Of a stretch of DNA of 64,000 bases, positions 1 through 11,560 are shown piece by piece (position 1 is the stretch's first letter; the number at the start of each line of letters is the position of its first letter). The DNA comes from Sambucus nigra. Its lineage: Eukaryota; Streptophyta; Magnoliopsida; Dipsacales; Adoxaceae. The position numbers and the translations under genes are program-made. The stretch is from assembly GCA_949130495.1 (NCBI GenBank), contig OX422223.1:77994751-78058750 (forward strand). The letters are read 5' to 3'. The notes under the pieces are model-generated. The model worked only from the letters and a program-made list of their open reading frames with translations. It searched no databases and was not told the DNA's origin.

Positions 1-248
1 GCCAACTAAAAGTGTAGATATCATTGTCGAATTCAAGTGCCTTGTTTCTAATCATCAACATTGTTTCATTTTTAAAAGTTTCCAAAGGTAAGAATGCAAT
101 AATATATAGAGGAGTTTGGAAAATTATTTGGGTGTTCTTCTTATAATCTTTTATAATATATGACTTTTTATTTTTCTCAAAAAATCATTTTAGAACTTTT
201 CATAAAAGTTTTTGGGCTTAAAAAGAAATTTAAGGATTTTTTGCAAAG

Positions 249-450
249 TCGTTCGAACGAACCTGGAATCTCTTTCGAACGAAATTCCCAGGTCGTTCGA
301 ACGAAATTCCAACGACATTGTGCATATCTTTTCTATTTTCTAGTTAGAAGGTCGTTGGAACAAAGTCGTTTGAACAAAGTCATTCTAACAAAATTTTAAA
401 CGAACAAGAGTCTGAATTATCGTTCGAACACTTTCGTTCGAATGAACTCA
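249..450. repeat. Cluster of TTCGAA palindromes in C1 5' LTR
   Basis: The perfect 12 bp palindrome TCGTTCGAACGA occurs at 249-260 and 293-304. Decayed copies with the TTCGAA core continue to about 450. The same cluster is in the other C1 LTR (17998-18235) and, inverted, in C2 (62974-63085). Its position in the upstream part of the LTR suggests a regulatory role, which is inference. Confidence 0.8.
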
Positions 451-709
451 AAATGTTGGTTGAACGACAATTCAGCGGGAACAGTTTTCTACAAGTTTTG
501 AGAAGTTTTGTCCTCTTTCCCACTACTTTTTCCCACTTAGATTTTTCCTAATTTATAAAGTGCGGGAACAACTTTTTTAGATAAGACTTTTAGAGAGATT
601 TTCCTACACTTTGAGAGAAAAATTTCATCTTCCAAATGTCCATTTTCGTGCGAGAGTTTTCATGAATTAATTTATTTAAAACACCCATTTTTCTAGTTTA
701 ATCCAAGTT

Positions 710-713
<4 letters not shown>

Positions 714-741
<28 letters not shown>
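714..741. repeat. TA dinucleotide microsatellite in C1 LTR
   Basis: About 14 TA units. The partner LTR carries a longer tract at about 18487-18521, so length differs between the two LTRs of one element. C2 has a TG tract at the equivalent place. Confidence 0.9.
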
Positions 742-743
<2 letters not shown>

Positions 744-1474
744 CTTGTAGATTGTTTGGCACCGGGTTCATTCCTTCTCTACCCATCAAAGGTGATTATT
801 TTTTTTGCGGCGTGCTCATACGGTGAAAGGCACCGTGTGTGGATTGATGGTAACTAGTCCCCATTGGTGGATTCTAAGATTCCGGTGGACTTCGGAGTTG
901 TCGTCTAGGCAGAGCTGGACGCAAGAAGAAGGGTCGAGGCTTGGACGGAGTCAAGTCGTGTGTTGTAAGTCTTTTGTCTTGTATTTGTAAAACCATACTT
1001 AGTGGACTTGTAGGCAAGGTTGTCTGAGATTTTTCCCATTGTGTATTTTCCTCAAACATTGTGGTGTAATATGTTTGTGATTTATGTTTTATCTTGCAAA
1101 ATATCACTTTGATGCATGTTAAGTTAATCAAGCTAAAAATTGGTTTAATTCACTAAATTGGTGCAATTTCAATTTTTGGGTAATTTTAGTTTAATTTAAT
1201 TCAAGTTGGAAAATTAGCATTAATTTAATTAGATATAATTCATTCTTCATTTGTATAACTTGAATTGAATTAGATTTTGTTTAAGTGGAAATTAAAAATG
1301 TGTGTTTAGTTTAATTTCACTTTAAATCTAATTTTTGGAAGAAAATAATATTTGAGCTTTTATTTATTAAATCTAAAAATTGGTAAATCATTGAACCATC
1401 TCATAATTTGAAGTTTAAGATTTGGGGCATTCTCCCTCCAACAAGTGGTATCAAAGAATTTTTATTCTTTCAAG

Positions 1475-1486
1475 TGGTATCAGAGC
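1475..1486 (+). promoter_or_regulatory. C1 primer binding site (initiator Met tRNA type)
   Basis: TGGTATCAGAGC is complementary to the 3' end of plant initiator methionine tRNA, the usual primer of copia elements. It lies two bases after the LTR terminus at 1472. A second, decayed version lies at 1446-1457, inside the LTR end. Confidence 0.85.
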
Positions 1487-1536
1487 GGGAGCGCTAAATT
1501 ATTGCATTAAGCTCCCTAATTTGGTTTGGTTTAAAA

Positions 1537-2517
1537 ATGGAAAATTCACCGTTTTTAAAATTTCCTATTTTTGATGGTTCAAATTATGTGTATTGGAAAG
1601 CGAGTATGAAATTGGCACTTAAATCCCTAGATGAGTGGGTTTGGCAACCAGTAGATAGCGAGTGGTCTCCACCTACGTGTGTAGTTGAAAATGAGAGTGT
1701 ACCTAATCTCATAGAGAGATGGAGTGAGAATGAACTAAAGTTGGCTAATTTTAATTCTCGTGGTTTGAATGCCCTCTTTATTGTGGTTACACCTAATAAG
1801 TTCCGTCGAATTATGACATGTGAAACGTCTAAGGAGGCTTGGGATATTCTGTAACTCGCCCTTGAGGGAACTAGTGTCATTATATCTTCGAAACTCCAAA
1901 ATCTCACCACTCAATTTTAAACCATTAAAATGCTAGAAAGTGAGATTTTTGATGAATTCCATGTTAGATGTTCGGACATTGTTAATTCATCCCTTAATTT
2001 GGGAGAAAAGATACCCGACAACCGTGTAGTAAAGAAAATTTTCTTACCCGATAGGTTTATTCCAAAAGTTACCGTTTTAAATTCTTTACCCACTTTAGCC
2101 TCTTCGAAACTTTAAGAGTTTGTAGGTGACTTACAAACCTATGAACTTGACATGTTTACCTCCAAGTATGAGAAGAAGATAGATAAGGGCATCGCTTTGA
2201 AAGCCCAAAAGGAGGAAAAACAAGTTTGGGATGATGAAAGTGACATCGATTTTGATGAGATGTCTACCTTTTCTTGGAAGTTTAGAAAATTTCTTAAGTT
2301 TAAAAAAGACAATCTTAAAAAGGATTTTAATAAATTTGATAAGTCTAAGTATGAGAAAGCTGAAAAATTCCCTACAAAACATTATGAAGATCTTAATAGG
2401 GACGATCCGAATAGATGCTATGGTTGTGAAGGTTATGGCCATAGGGAAAGAGAGTGTCCCACTAAACTAAGGAAGGAGAGAAATCAACCAATTTCATACA
2501 ATGCCACCCTTAGTGAT
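1537..2517 (+). pseudogene. C1 gag, N-terminal part (copia, broken)
   Basis: One frame runs from the ATG at 1537 to 2517, interrupted by three TAA stops (1852, 1918, 2113). The N-terminus has the copia gag signature FPIFDGSNYVYWK of the DUF4219/UBN2 type, which packages element RNA in virus-like particles. Near the C-terminus is a CCHC zinc knuckle, CYGCEGYGHRERECPT (C-x2-C-x4-H-x4-C), after a lysine-rich stretch. At 2517 the frame is cut by element A. It resumes exactly after the GTGAT duplication at 14683 and stays open for 22 more codons. This is a dead copy; the family assignment is firm at the copia gag level. Confidence 0.85.
2513..2517. repeat. Target site duplication of element A (left), GTGAT
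   Basis: GTGAT is directly before the LTR start TGATGATG. The same five bases are at 14678-14682 directly after the other LTR. Confidence 0.93.
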
Positions 2518-3545
2518 TGATGATGTCGTAAATATCACCACCAGGTAAGGTGTTGGAAAGCTCAAGCAAGTGATAACAATGGCAGCACTTGAGTATACTA
2601 AATATAAGAGATTAAGGTGATGAGAAGAGGAGAGACACCAGAATATAAGTGGTTCATCCCAAATCGGCCTACGTCCACTATGAGTGTGTGAGTAATCTCA
2701 CTGAAATAAGGAAGTAATGGCAATGGATACAATCTCTCAAGATTTCTCTACCTACTGTGTAAAGTGACAGAGTTTTAGCTAGGGTTATGAATTATCCATC
2801 CTTTACAATGGTGAGGATGACCTCTATATATACTGCATAGGGGGTGTAATGTACCCCCAAGCATACAATGAGCATGTTCATGAAGATCCAACCAGTGCAA
2901 GGATGACACCTGGCTGATCTGAACTGAGTAATGATGACCTAAATATTCCCTCACGTGGAGGGAATGATTCAGTTATAACAGACTTGTCCATGTGTTCCAA
3001 GGAATACATGTGAGTAAATGCTCGGTTGTTCTTGCCTGATACCAACCTCGGCCTGGATGAGTACGAGGTTGGTGGGGTATGTCCCTTGTATTACCTGAGA
3101 TCAATTTCCGATGAACACCTCAGCCAGGATCTGCGGCCGAGGTTGGGTACGAGATGTAACGCCGGCCAAGGACGATGATGATATGATGATTGTTAGTTGA
3201 GCCTATGAGGCTTTTGCTGGTTCTGAAGTGATACTTGTAACGTCGTCTGTGTCTGACCCCATGAGTAGTTGATCCCATGTGACATGTAGACATCGGTAGA
3301 GGCCCAATTGAGGTGGTATTGGTAACATCGGTTGTGGTCGACCTGATGAAAGCTAAACTCCTAGGTCCTTGCTGACCTCGACTTATTCCAAGCCGAGATG
3401 ATGTTCATAGTTGATGGAATATCGGATGTATCCGACTTAATATAAGACAACGTTGTTGATGGATATTCTTGAACTCTTGTTACCTCGGTCGTCATACAGG
3501 CCGAGTTGAGGTCTCTGAATTAGCGGGCACACTTTGGGCATATTA
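2518..3545 (-). mobile_element. Element A 3' LTR
   Basis: A direct repeat of 13644-14677. On the plus strand it starts TGATGATG and ends ATATTA; the partner ends ATATCA, so the terminal dinucleotide has mutated here. It carries a TATA-like run at 2826-2832 on the element sense (minus) strand. Confidence 0.92.
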
Positions 3546-3549
3546 ATCA

Positions 3550-3591
3550 CCCCTAGCCATTAGTTACCTATGAAAATAGGTGACTAAGGGG
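3550..3591. repeat. Hairpin next to the 3' LTR of A
   Basis: Inverted repeat: arm 3560-3571 pairs with 3576-3587 around the loop GAAA, extended outward by CCCC (3549-3553) and GGGG (3588-3591). The same structure is in element B at 29561-29594 and is better preserved there. It lies between the 3' LTR and the start of the antisense ORF. Confidence 0.75.
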
Positions 3592-4132
3592 TATGCAACT
3601 CCGAGGCTGTTCTTCCTTGCGTGTCAATATTTCTTTGACAAGTGTCAACTACTAAAGTGAGAAGCGTGCCTGACAAGTGCATAATGATGATGATTGTCTT
3701 TTGGGTTCCCAAGGCAATGATGGGCCTTGGGATGCTTGTGATCATATTTAAGGGTTTAAATCCCATTTCTTTATCTTTCTTCTTCATTTATCTCTTTTTT
3801 CCCGCCTTGGTTATCTCTGCAACTCTCTCTCTCTCTACAAGAGCTTGGTTGCTGCATTTCAGGGGTTTCCTTATTTTTATTCCGCTTCTCCTTCATTTCT
3901 CACTCTGAAAGGTATCGTCTCCATTTTACTTTGCCATTTTCAGCGTTTAATTCTTGTTTTTTCATTTTTCGGTGAGTTTTTTTTATTTTTCGGCCACTAT
4001 TAGCATTTTTCGATGACTATTTGAGTTTTTCAGTGGTTGTTTGAGTTTTCTGGTGGCTCTTGTTCTTGACTATTCTTAGTCGTTCTTATAAAAACTCCCA
4101 GTTTGATCCTTAGTTAGGTTGAGTCAAGTTGT
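3592..4132 (+). other. Upstream region of the antisense ORF in A
   Basis: No coding signal is seen. The stretch is pyrimidine-rich (CT runs near 3820) and aligns with 29595-30154 in B. It is the likely promoter and 5' leader of the plus-strand ORF; that role is inferred from position. Confidence 0.4.
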
Positions 4133-6592
4133 TTGTTTTTTGGTTTAGAGTCCCAAGTGTATGGTCATCCTCCTATACTCAGACCTCTTTATCAACTTCT
4201 AGAGGACTTCGCCTCTCTTAGAGAGAAGACCCTTGCCAAGATCAGGCAAATAGAGCTAGCCCAAGAGGAAGCTCGTAGGACGGAGGCCTTCCTCCTCAGG
4301 CCTAGCTTTCCTCCACCTTTGAAGGTGATATACCCTTAGCCAATCGAGACTACTGAGCCATCAGAGGATTCGGTTGATCCCTCACCCATGTCTGACTCTG
4401 AGTCGTCCACCTCAGACCCTATGTTTGTAGACTCTTTCCAAGAGGCTATGGACTTTTCTATTAAGCAAGACCAGGACCCTGATCAAGCCGAGGTTCCGAT
4501 CCGTGTCTCGTCCCATAATGGGTCTATTACCTCGCGAACTTCTTCAGACGTTGAAGTTGTAGGTCCAAGCGTTGCCTTTCCACCACCCATAAATGCTATT
4601 CCTATGTCTGCCGCCACAGGGGCTGAGTTCGCTCAAAGGTTCCCTACTAGTGTTCCTACACCGGACCTGCTATGGCTGAAGTTTCCAGGGATGAGGATGA
4701 TGGTCATGAAAGTGATGTTGATACCTCGGAGGCAACCGAGATAGAGAGTACTATTACTGAGTACGACCTCTTGGTCTTTAGCATATCTATTCAATAGGTC
4801 CTTCCATCAAACTTAGGAGACCTGAGAGAGATGAGAGGTCCTTTAGTGGCCGATATGGGGAGATTTGTGTATATGAGTAGATGTTTAAGTTAGGATTTTG
4901 TCTCCCCGTTCATCCAATAATTAGGGCCATATTATCTCATATTAACCTGACCCCTTCACAATTATCCCCCAATGCGTGGAGGGTGATGACTGGGGCTATC
5001 ATACTTTGGAGGGCAGTCCACCACTCAGACCTTCCTATCAGATTCTTCACAGGGTGTTGCGTCCCATCCTCTACCAGAAACCACCCCAGTTACTACCACT
5101 TCCTAGCTAGGAAGTCTGATAAGAAGATGATGCTGGTTACCCAGACCTCAAATCATAACTGGAAACCACAGTACTTCTTCATCTCAAGGGCATGGGAATT
5201 TGGAACCTGTTCACCCTCTTCATCGCTAAAGTCGAGGGCTCCTCTGAGGTGGGGAAAATTGTCATTAGCTGCCAAAGCCAAACCTAGATTAAGCCAAGAT
5301 AACCTTCAAAAGGTCAAAGATCTTCAAGATCAGAGGGAGCTTGGTTGGCTAGTCAAGTGCGAGCATCTGATGACCAACTACTATCTCTCAGAGACTAGAC
5401 TGGGGGGAGTCCATTAGCTGAGCTTCGTAAGTGTTTATTTTCCAAAGTTGTACCTCTGATTTTTTAATGTCTCTGATTTACTAACTCATATATACTCTTG
5501 CAGAATTCCCATAAGGCATCTCAGACGACCTATGGGAGATGTCTGCACCAAGTCTTATAAAGTTAGTGCGAAAAGTTGGATACAATGCACCTCCTCCACC
5601 TTCCCCACCAAAACAAAACATCGGCACATTAAAATTCGATGCTACAAAGAAGAAAATCCATTACTGCTACTACAGAGGATCAGAGGCATAGAAAAGCCTC
5701 TAAGGGAGATCGTGCCATTCCCATATCGTTCGGTGATGCCCTGGCTGCTCGTCTAGAGCAACTGAAGATTGGTGACAGCATGATAGGTAATGGTCTGAAG
5801 GCAATGGACACCATCGGCTCTGCGATGACCGATGTTGATAAACATTTCTTACGCTCCTTGGACACCCCATTGCTGATCGAGTTCACCCTTCACAGGTCCA
5901 TTTAATTAAAAGCCTTTACTCTTATCATTATTCCAAGTGTAACCTCTTCCTTGATGTTTAAGGTATGAATTCATATGCATAATTATGTGCTACAGGGTAT
6001 CCTGTCCATGCACCAGTTTATGGACTGGACCTTAAGGAAGTTGTCCCTTATCGAGAAGGGAAATGAGGCCCAAAAGGTAGTAGACTCTTTAAATGAAGAG
6101 GTGAAACGTCTGAAGGATGCCCTAACTGAGTCAGTGAATCTGAGGAACAGCGAGGTAGCAAAGCTTGAGAAGGACCACAATGTTTCCTTAAAGGACAAGG
6201 ACGACGTTCTTCATCAAAAGGTTGATGTTGCAGTGAAATCTGTCGTTGAGGATGCCTCTGAGAAGATCCTAGTCGATTACAAGGTTTCTGGAAAATTTAT
6301 CAATTTTAACTTTGAATACCTCGAAAGCGGTGTTAAAGATACTGGTAAATGGGCGGCCACCAAAGAGAAAGAATTAGGGAGCCTAATAGCCTCAGACTTC
6401 ATTGGTCTCAGTTTTGGTAACCCTCAGTTCTCTCAAGCCTTACAATAGGTTGAGGAGGAGGGAGAAGGTGCTGCACCTGCAGAGATTGTACCACTAGAAG
6501 CTGCAGAGACTGAGGATGTCTACCCTCGAGATGATGGGGCTGAGGTTACCAACATTGGCCAGGAGGACACCCCTATGGCTACAGACCCCTAG
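4133..6592 (+). pseudogene. Antisense additional ORF of element A (Transposase_28-like), broken
   Basis: Runs opposite to gag-pol and matches the better copy in B over its whole length. The B start codon is ATA here (4175), so the ATG at 4133 is probably not the original start. Recognisable parts: an acidic, Ser/Pro-rich N-terminus; a block with GFCLPVHPIIR and LSPNAWR, which I associate with the Pfam 'putative gypsy type transposon' domain (PF04195); a GT-AG intron at 5427-5503; a proline and lysine segment; and a C-terminal coiled-coil-like region (about 6000-6300). It ends at TAG 6590-6592. Breaks include TAG at 4337, a frame change near 4660, TAG near 4878, and loss of the second-intron donor near 5905. 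Function is unknown. Confidence 0.75.
5427..5503 (+). other. Predicted intron in antisense ORF of A
   Basis: The donor GTAAGTG follows the codons for a short Leu-Ser-Phe tail, and the acceptor is TTGCAG. Position and length (77 bp) match the 79 bp intron at 31403-31481 in B. Splicing is inferred. Confidence 0.6.
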
Positions 6593-6837
6593 ATTTTGCT
6601 TTATGAAGCTTTTGCGCTTGTACCTTTTGTTTCACTTTTTGTAACTCTGATAACATATTTTAAGACCATATTTTAACTTTTAACTCTGCTCCCCTTATGT
6701 TATATCATCCTCCTCAGAGGATTTTTCTCCTTCTGATGAATGCACTTTCTTGAATTTTGTCTTTCAAATCATACAATGGCGTTTATATTAATGTCTGAAG
6801 TCGCAATATGATGATACATGTCATAATTTTCACCTCA
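6593..6837. other. Non-coding 3' flank of the antisense ORF in A
   Basis: AT-rich, aligned with 32573-32770 in B. No ORF is seen. It probably holds the 3' end of the antisense transcript. Confidence 0.4.
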
Positions 6838-7451
6838 TATGTTTAAGGTCTGAGGTCATCAAATTATGATGTTATCCTCATAAAATTTTCACCAACTTAA
6901 TGATGTTTAAGGTCTGAGGTCACCAATTATGATATTATCCTCATAAAATTTTCACCGAATTAATGATGTTTAAGGTCTAAGGTCATCAAACTATGATGTT
7001 ATCCTCATATATTTCACCAATTGAATGATGTTTAAGGTCTGAGGTCATCAAATTATCATGTTAACCCCATATATTTTACCAAATTAATGATATTTAAGGT
7101 CTGAGGTAGTCAAATTATGATGTTATCCTCATATATTTCACCAACTGAATGATATTTAAGGTCTGAGGTAATCAAATTATGGTGTTAACCCCATACATTT
7201 CACCAACTAAATGATGTTTAAGGTCTGAGGTCATCAAATTATGATATTAACCCCATACATTTCACCAAATTAATGATGTTTAAGGTTTGAGGTCATCAAA
7301 TTATGATGTTAACCTCATAAAATTTTCATCAAATTAATGATGTTTAAGGTTTGAGGTCATCAAATTATGATGTTAACCTCATATATTTCACCAAATTAAT
7401 GATGTTTAATGTCTGAGGTCATCAAATTATGATGTTAACCTCATACATTTT
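6838..7451. repeat. 62 bp minisatellite of element A, about 10 copies
   Basis: Tandem units of about 62 bp share the core TTTAAGGTCTGAGGTCATCA. Within a unit TGAGGT and CATCA pair with TGATG and ACCTCA, giving a stem-loop with loop AATTA. A partly decayed unit precedes it at about 6790. The array lies exactly between the converging 3' ends of pol (minus) and the antisense ORF (plus). Confidence 0.92.
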
Positions 7452-7551
7452 CTACAAAAGCGTGAAGCAAAGTGTTGATATGGGAACCACTCTTCTCTTT
7501 AATACCCTCTTCATAAAATGATACATGTAAAAAGAAAGAAAATTGCAACAT

Positions 7552-8770
7552 CATATATAATACTTCTTCAAGTGGTTCGCATTCCAAGGATTGGAAAAGA
7601 GTTCCCCTTCGAGATTTTCTAGCTGGTATGTGTCGGGTACAACCTCATCCACTACTTTGTATGGACCATGCCAGTTCAGTTGGAGCTTGTTTGCCTTCTG
7701 CAACGTCTTCTTTAGCACCAGGTCCCCTACAGCTATAGGTTTTTATCTGATTATGGAACTTTGTTGTTCTCTGCTGGTAAGCTACCTGTCTGACCTCATC
7801 ATCTTCTCTTCTTCCCTCGACCAAATCTAGGTCGAGTCTTCTCTCTTCCTCATTCTTCTCGAGGTCATAGTGCTGAACTCTATGAGTGAGGAGTCCTACT
7901 TCTGTAGGTGTGATGGCTTCTGAGCCATGGGATAACATGAAAGAGGTTTCCCCTGTTCGTGTCCTTGCCATTTTTCTGTAGGCCCATAATACTACATAAA
8001 ACTCTTCTGTCTATCTCCCCTTAGATTATTCCAACCTCTTCTTAATCCCATCGAGGATTGTTTAATTTGTGACTTTGGTCTGACCATTTACCTGAGGTCG
8101 GCCAGGAGAAGAGAAGAAATGCTTGATCTTGACCCTCTCACAGTATTTCTCTACGAAAGAATTCTTGAACTGGGTTTTGTTGTTTAAGATAAGTGTGTTC
8201 GGAAGGCTATGTATGCATATGATGTTCTTCCAGATGAACTGGAAGGTCTTCTGCTCTGTAATTGTGATCATCGGCTCAGTCACCACCCACTTAGAGAAGT
8301 AATCAATTGATACTATTAGAAATCGATAATTGTTAGCAGCTCTTGGCAAAGGTCCTACTAAGTCTATCCCCCATACAGTGAAGGGTCAAGGAGAACTGAT
8401 TGACATTATAGGTTGATAAGGTTTGTGAGGGATAGTAGAGAATTTCTAGCATTTGTCACACCTCTTCACGTAGGCATCAGCATCATTGGCCATGGTCGAC
8501 CACCAGTATCCCTGCGTTATTATCCTCTTAGCGAAAGGTCTTCCTCCTATGTGATTGGAGCAAGAACCCTCATGTACATCCTGCAGGACGTGGGGAAACT
8601 CTATGGGATGGACACATCTGAGGAGAGGTAGTAGGAATCCTTTTTTATACAGGACATCTCTTATTATTGAGAACTTGGCAGCTTTGTACCTCAGTTTTCT
8701 CCTTTCTAATTTGGATTCTGGCAGCTCCCCCAGTCTGATATATCTTATAAGGGGGTCCATCCATGAGTCC
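7552..8770 (-). pseudogene. Element A integrase (broken)
   Basis: Integrase would insert the cDNA into the genome. Seen in order on minus: the zinc-binding region with YVKRCDKC (near 8450); the catalytic core with VSIDYFSKW (first Asp kept, near 8310); RPQVNGQTK; and the C-terminal region with GLLTHRVQHYD, ending at about 7552. Two catalytic positions are lost: the usual (S/T)DNGTQF reads LNNKTQF, and the Glu of NGQ(A/T)E is Lys. There are also frameshifts near 8445 and 7975. Copy B keeps both residues, so the changes are specific to this copy. Confidence 0.85.
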
Positions 8771-9235
8771 CCTAGGTTCAAATTGAAGCAAGGGCTATCC
8801 ATCTCTTCTTCCTCAATGGTTGGTTTGGGCAAGATCTCGATCGGCACTGTTCTTCTGATGGTTGTCCTTAATGGTGAAGCCAATCTTGCTAACGCATCTG
8901 CGCGACTGTTATCTTGCCTTGGTACCCTCTTTATCTTCACCTCTTCGAAGCCTTCTAGCATCGTTCTTACCCTCTTCAGGTATTTGGCCATCATTTCATC
9001 CTTGGCCTCATATACTCCAAGTACTTGGTTGACAACTAACCTCGAGTCACTGTGTAGTAGGAGTTGGCCAACTCTGAGGGATTTTGCCAAGAATATCCCT
9101 GCTATTAGTGCCTCATACTCGGAGTGCATATTAAATGTCGGTACCATCTAGAGCTGACAGTATCAGCCCTACGCCGCTTCCACTTTCATAAGAAGACCCA
9201 TCAACGAAGAGGTTCCAAACATCTTCATTTGAAGA
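8771..9235 (-). pseudogene. Element A second (archaeal-like) RNase H, deleted
   Basis: Starts at WNLFVDGSS, the first catalytic Asp of the archaeal-type RNase H found after the ordinary RNase H in Tat elements. It continues with LLLHSDSRLVV and DNSRADALARLAS. Compared with B and G3, about 36 bases are missing near 9131. They removed the SNN(E/D)xE block that supplies the catalytic Glu and shifted the frame. Confidence 0.82.
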
Positions 9236-10640
9236 GAAGTTCCCCTCTGATAGGGTACCTTACTTGAAAAGGTGCCTGTCTTCCTCATTTTCATCTACCC
9301 CCTTTCTGGCTCTGTTGGACCCAACCTCTTCCAATTTTTGGAAGACACTACTATTTAGCTCATCTACAGCCTCCGGACTATTTTCAATCTCAGCCTCTTC
9401 CCAAGTAAACTCGGTAAAAAAATTCGTAAGCGCCTGCCCTTTGATGGCCACCCTGGGTTGGAAAATAATATCATACTCTCCCAACTCAATGACCCAAGTC
9501 ATCAGTATGCCTAACTTTTCGGGGTTATGGAGGACTTATCTTAGTGGGGAGTCAGTAAGGATGACCATAGAGTGGGCTTGGAAATAATGCTTCATTTTCC
9601 TGGAAGCGTGTATCAAGGCATAGGCCAACTTTTCCATCCGAGGATAGTTATGTTCAAACCCTTAAAGGGACTCACTATTGAAGTATACGGGACTCTGTAC
9701 CCCATCTTCTTCCCTTACAATAGTTGCACTTTTAGCTGACTCTGAGACTTCTAGGTAAACATACAACTTTTCCCCCAGAATGGGTCGGGACAAGAGTAGA
9801 GGTGATCCGAGGTAGGACTTGAGCTCCATAAAGGGTTTATCTCACTCCTGGTCCCACTCGAAGTCCTTTCTAAGCAACTTGAATAATGAAAGACACTTGT
9901 TCGTGGCTCTAGAAATAAACTTGTTAAGAGCAACAACTCTTCCGGTAAGCCTCTGAACATCTTTTATAGTTATTGGTGTCTTCATATCAAGTAGAGCCTT
10001 GATCTTCTCGGGGTTGGCCTATATTACCCTTTGATTGATGATGAAATCAAGGAATTTTCCAGCTCCTACTTCGAAGACATACTTGGCAGGGTTGAGCTTC
10101 ATTCTGTACAGATCTATGGTGTCAAACGTCCTTTCTAGGTCGGCCACATGAGTGTCGGCCTTCAAGCTCTTTATCAGCATGTCATCCACGTATGCCTCCA
10201 TGATTTTACCAATCTGATCTTCAAACATCTTATTTACAAGATGCTGATAAGTGTCCCCTACATTCTATAAGCCAAAGGGCATGATCTTGTAATCATAGGT
10301 CCCCTTGTCGGTTATGAATGTTGTCTTCTCTGAGTCTTCAGTATCCATGAAGATATTATTGTTCCCTGAATACGAATCCATGAAGCTCATAAGTTCATGT
10401 CTCGCCATGGCATCCACCATCTAATCAATTAGAGGTAAGGTGAAGTTGTCTTTTGGGCAAGACTTGTTCAGATTGGTGAAGTCTACGAACATCCTCCATT
10501 TCCCGTTAGCTTTTGGCACTCTGACAGCGTTGGATAACCACTCAGGGGATATAACTTCTCTGATGAACCTAGCCTCTTCCAACTTTCTAACCTCTTCCCT
10601 GATGACATTATACTTCTCCCGAGAGTAAACTCTTCAATTT
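9236..10640 (-). pseudogene. Element A reverse transcriptase and first RNase H (broken)
   Basis: On minus the reverse transcriptase runs from about 10640 (FIREVISPEWLSNAV, near 10575) through KWRMFVDFTNLNK and the catalytic EAYVDDMLIKS (about 10195) to the thumb. The first RNase H/connection segment follows, with SSDGKV-region homology near 9640 and LHNPEKLG (near 9520), ending near WVIELGEYDIIFQPR (9500-9460). Stops and frame changes are frequent, so this is a dead copy. Confidence 0.85.
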
Positions 10641-10959
10641 TGCTTAATTGGCTTAGCGTCTTCTGCCACATTGAGTTTATGGCACATAACCTTAGGGTCA
10701 ATTCTAGACATGTCTGCATGGCTCCAAGCGAAGATACTCTGCCTCTATTTTAAAAGTTTTACCAGCTCTTCCTTGATCTCGGGCCTTAGGGCCTTGCCAA
10801 TTTGAACAGTTTTTTCCAACTCATCCTCATTGAGGACGATGGATTATACCTCTTCCGCGGCCTCTCCCTTCTTCATCTTCGTATCATCCCTAGGATCAAG
10901 TGTATCAATGTTATACGTTGTTGTTGCTCTCTTTTGGGATTCCTTCTCTTCCACGGAGT

Positions 10960-11560
10960 TGAAGTAGCATTAGCGCGCTGAGGTCTGGTCACGTTACACT
11001 TCCCCTACCCCATAGGGGGTCGAGAATTTTAGCATTTGGTGGATCGTCGAAGGAACGGCCTCAAATTCCTTGAGAGACACTCGTCCGATGATGAGGTTGT
11101 AGGCAGAGAAGACGTTTTCATCCATCACGAAAAATAAAATCTAGTCAGCCTCTTAGGCCACTCGTCTCCCATCCGTACGTCCTTCTCATACATGCCTAAT
11201 GGATGGACCTTCTCTCAGCTAAAGCCCATCAATGGATGATGATATGGTATAAGCCTAGCTCTGCTGAGGCCTAGGCTCTTTAAGCAGGTCCAGAATATGA
11301 CATCCGCGGAGCTTCCGCCATCGACAAGGATTCTCTGAACCTCACACCCATGCAATCTTGTGGTGATTACCATAGGGTTATAGCGTGGAGCTAAGATACC
11401 TTTGAAATCAAGTATTGAGAAACCCATGATGAGGGTATCCATGTCCACCTTCTTTCTCTTATACTTATTCTCTAAAGACGTCAGATTCACAACCTCCACC
11501 TTGGTCACTGACTTCGCCTCTTCCACATGAGCTTTGCGATCAGCCACTTTCGAGCCGCCC
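10960..11560 (-). pseudogene. Element A aspartic protease
   Basis: Continues the gag frame on minus. The active-site motif ILVDGGSSADV (catalytic Asp codon at 11322-11320) matches the Tat form of the retroviral DTGSS motif and is intact here, unlike in B. A TGA follows MGFS at about 11213. Downstream, the frame degenerates before the reverse transcriptase. It would cleave the gag-pol polyprotein. Confidence 0.8.

Larger units (their letters stand above)
1..1472 (+). mobile_element. C1 5' LTR (left end cut by window), Sirevirus-like copia
   Basis: This is one of two direct long repeats; the partner is at 17621-19304. Base 1 matches about base 17750 of the partner, so roughly 129 bases of the LTR lie left of the window. 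Shared landmarks are a TTCGAA-palindrome cluster (249-450), a TA microsatellite (about 714-741) and the terminal stretch ending TTCA at 1472. A primer binding site follows two bases later. The short ORFs here (805-990, and 874-1131 on minus) differ between copies and are not coding. Confidence 0.9.

Noticed and set aside
805..1131. ORFs in the C1 LTR (and 18607-18873, 62222-62536 in the equivalents)
   Set aside because: LTR sequence; the frames are not conserved between copies.
6838..7451. CRISPR-like regular repeats
   Set aside because: Head-to-tail 62 bp units with no unique spacers, inside a plant retrotransposon.
8413..9151. Plus-strand ORFs opposite element A pol (also 9264-9587, 35689-36283, 38284-38727)
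   Set aside because: Shadows of the recognised minus-strand pol and gag frames.
10483..10719. Minus ORF of 78 codons in the reverse transcriptase region of A
   Set aside because: The real reverse transcriptase motifs lie in another frame over the same bases.
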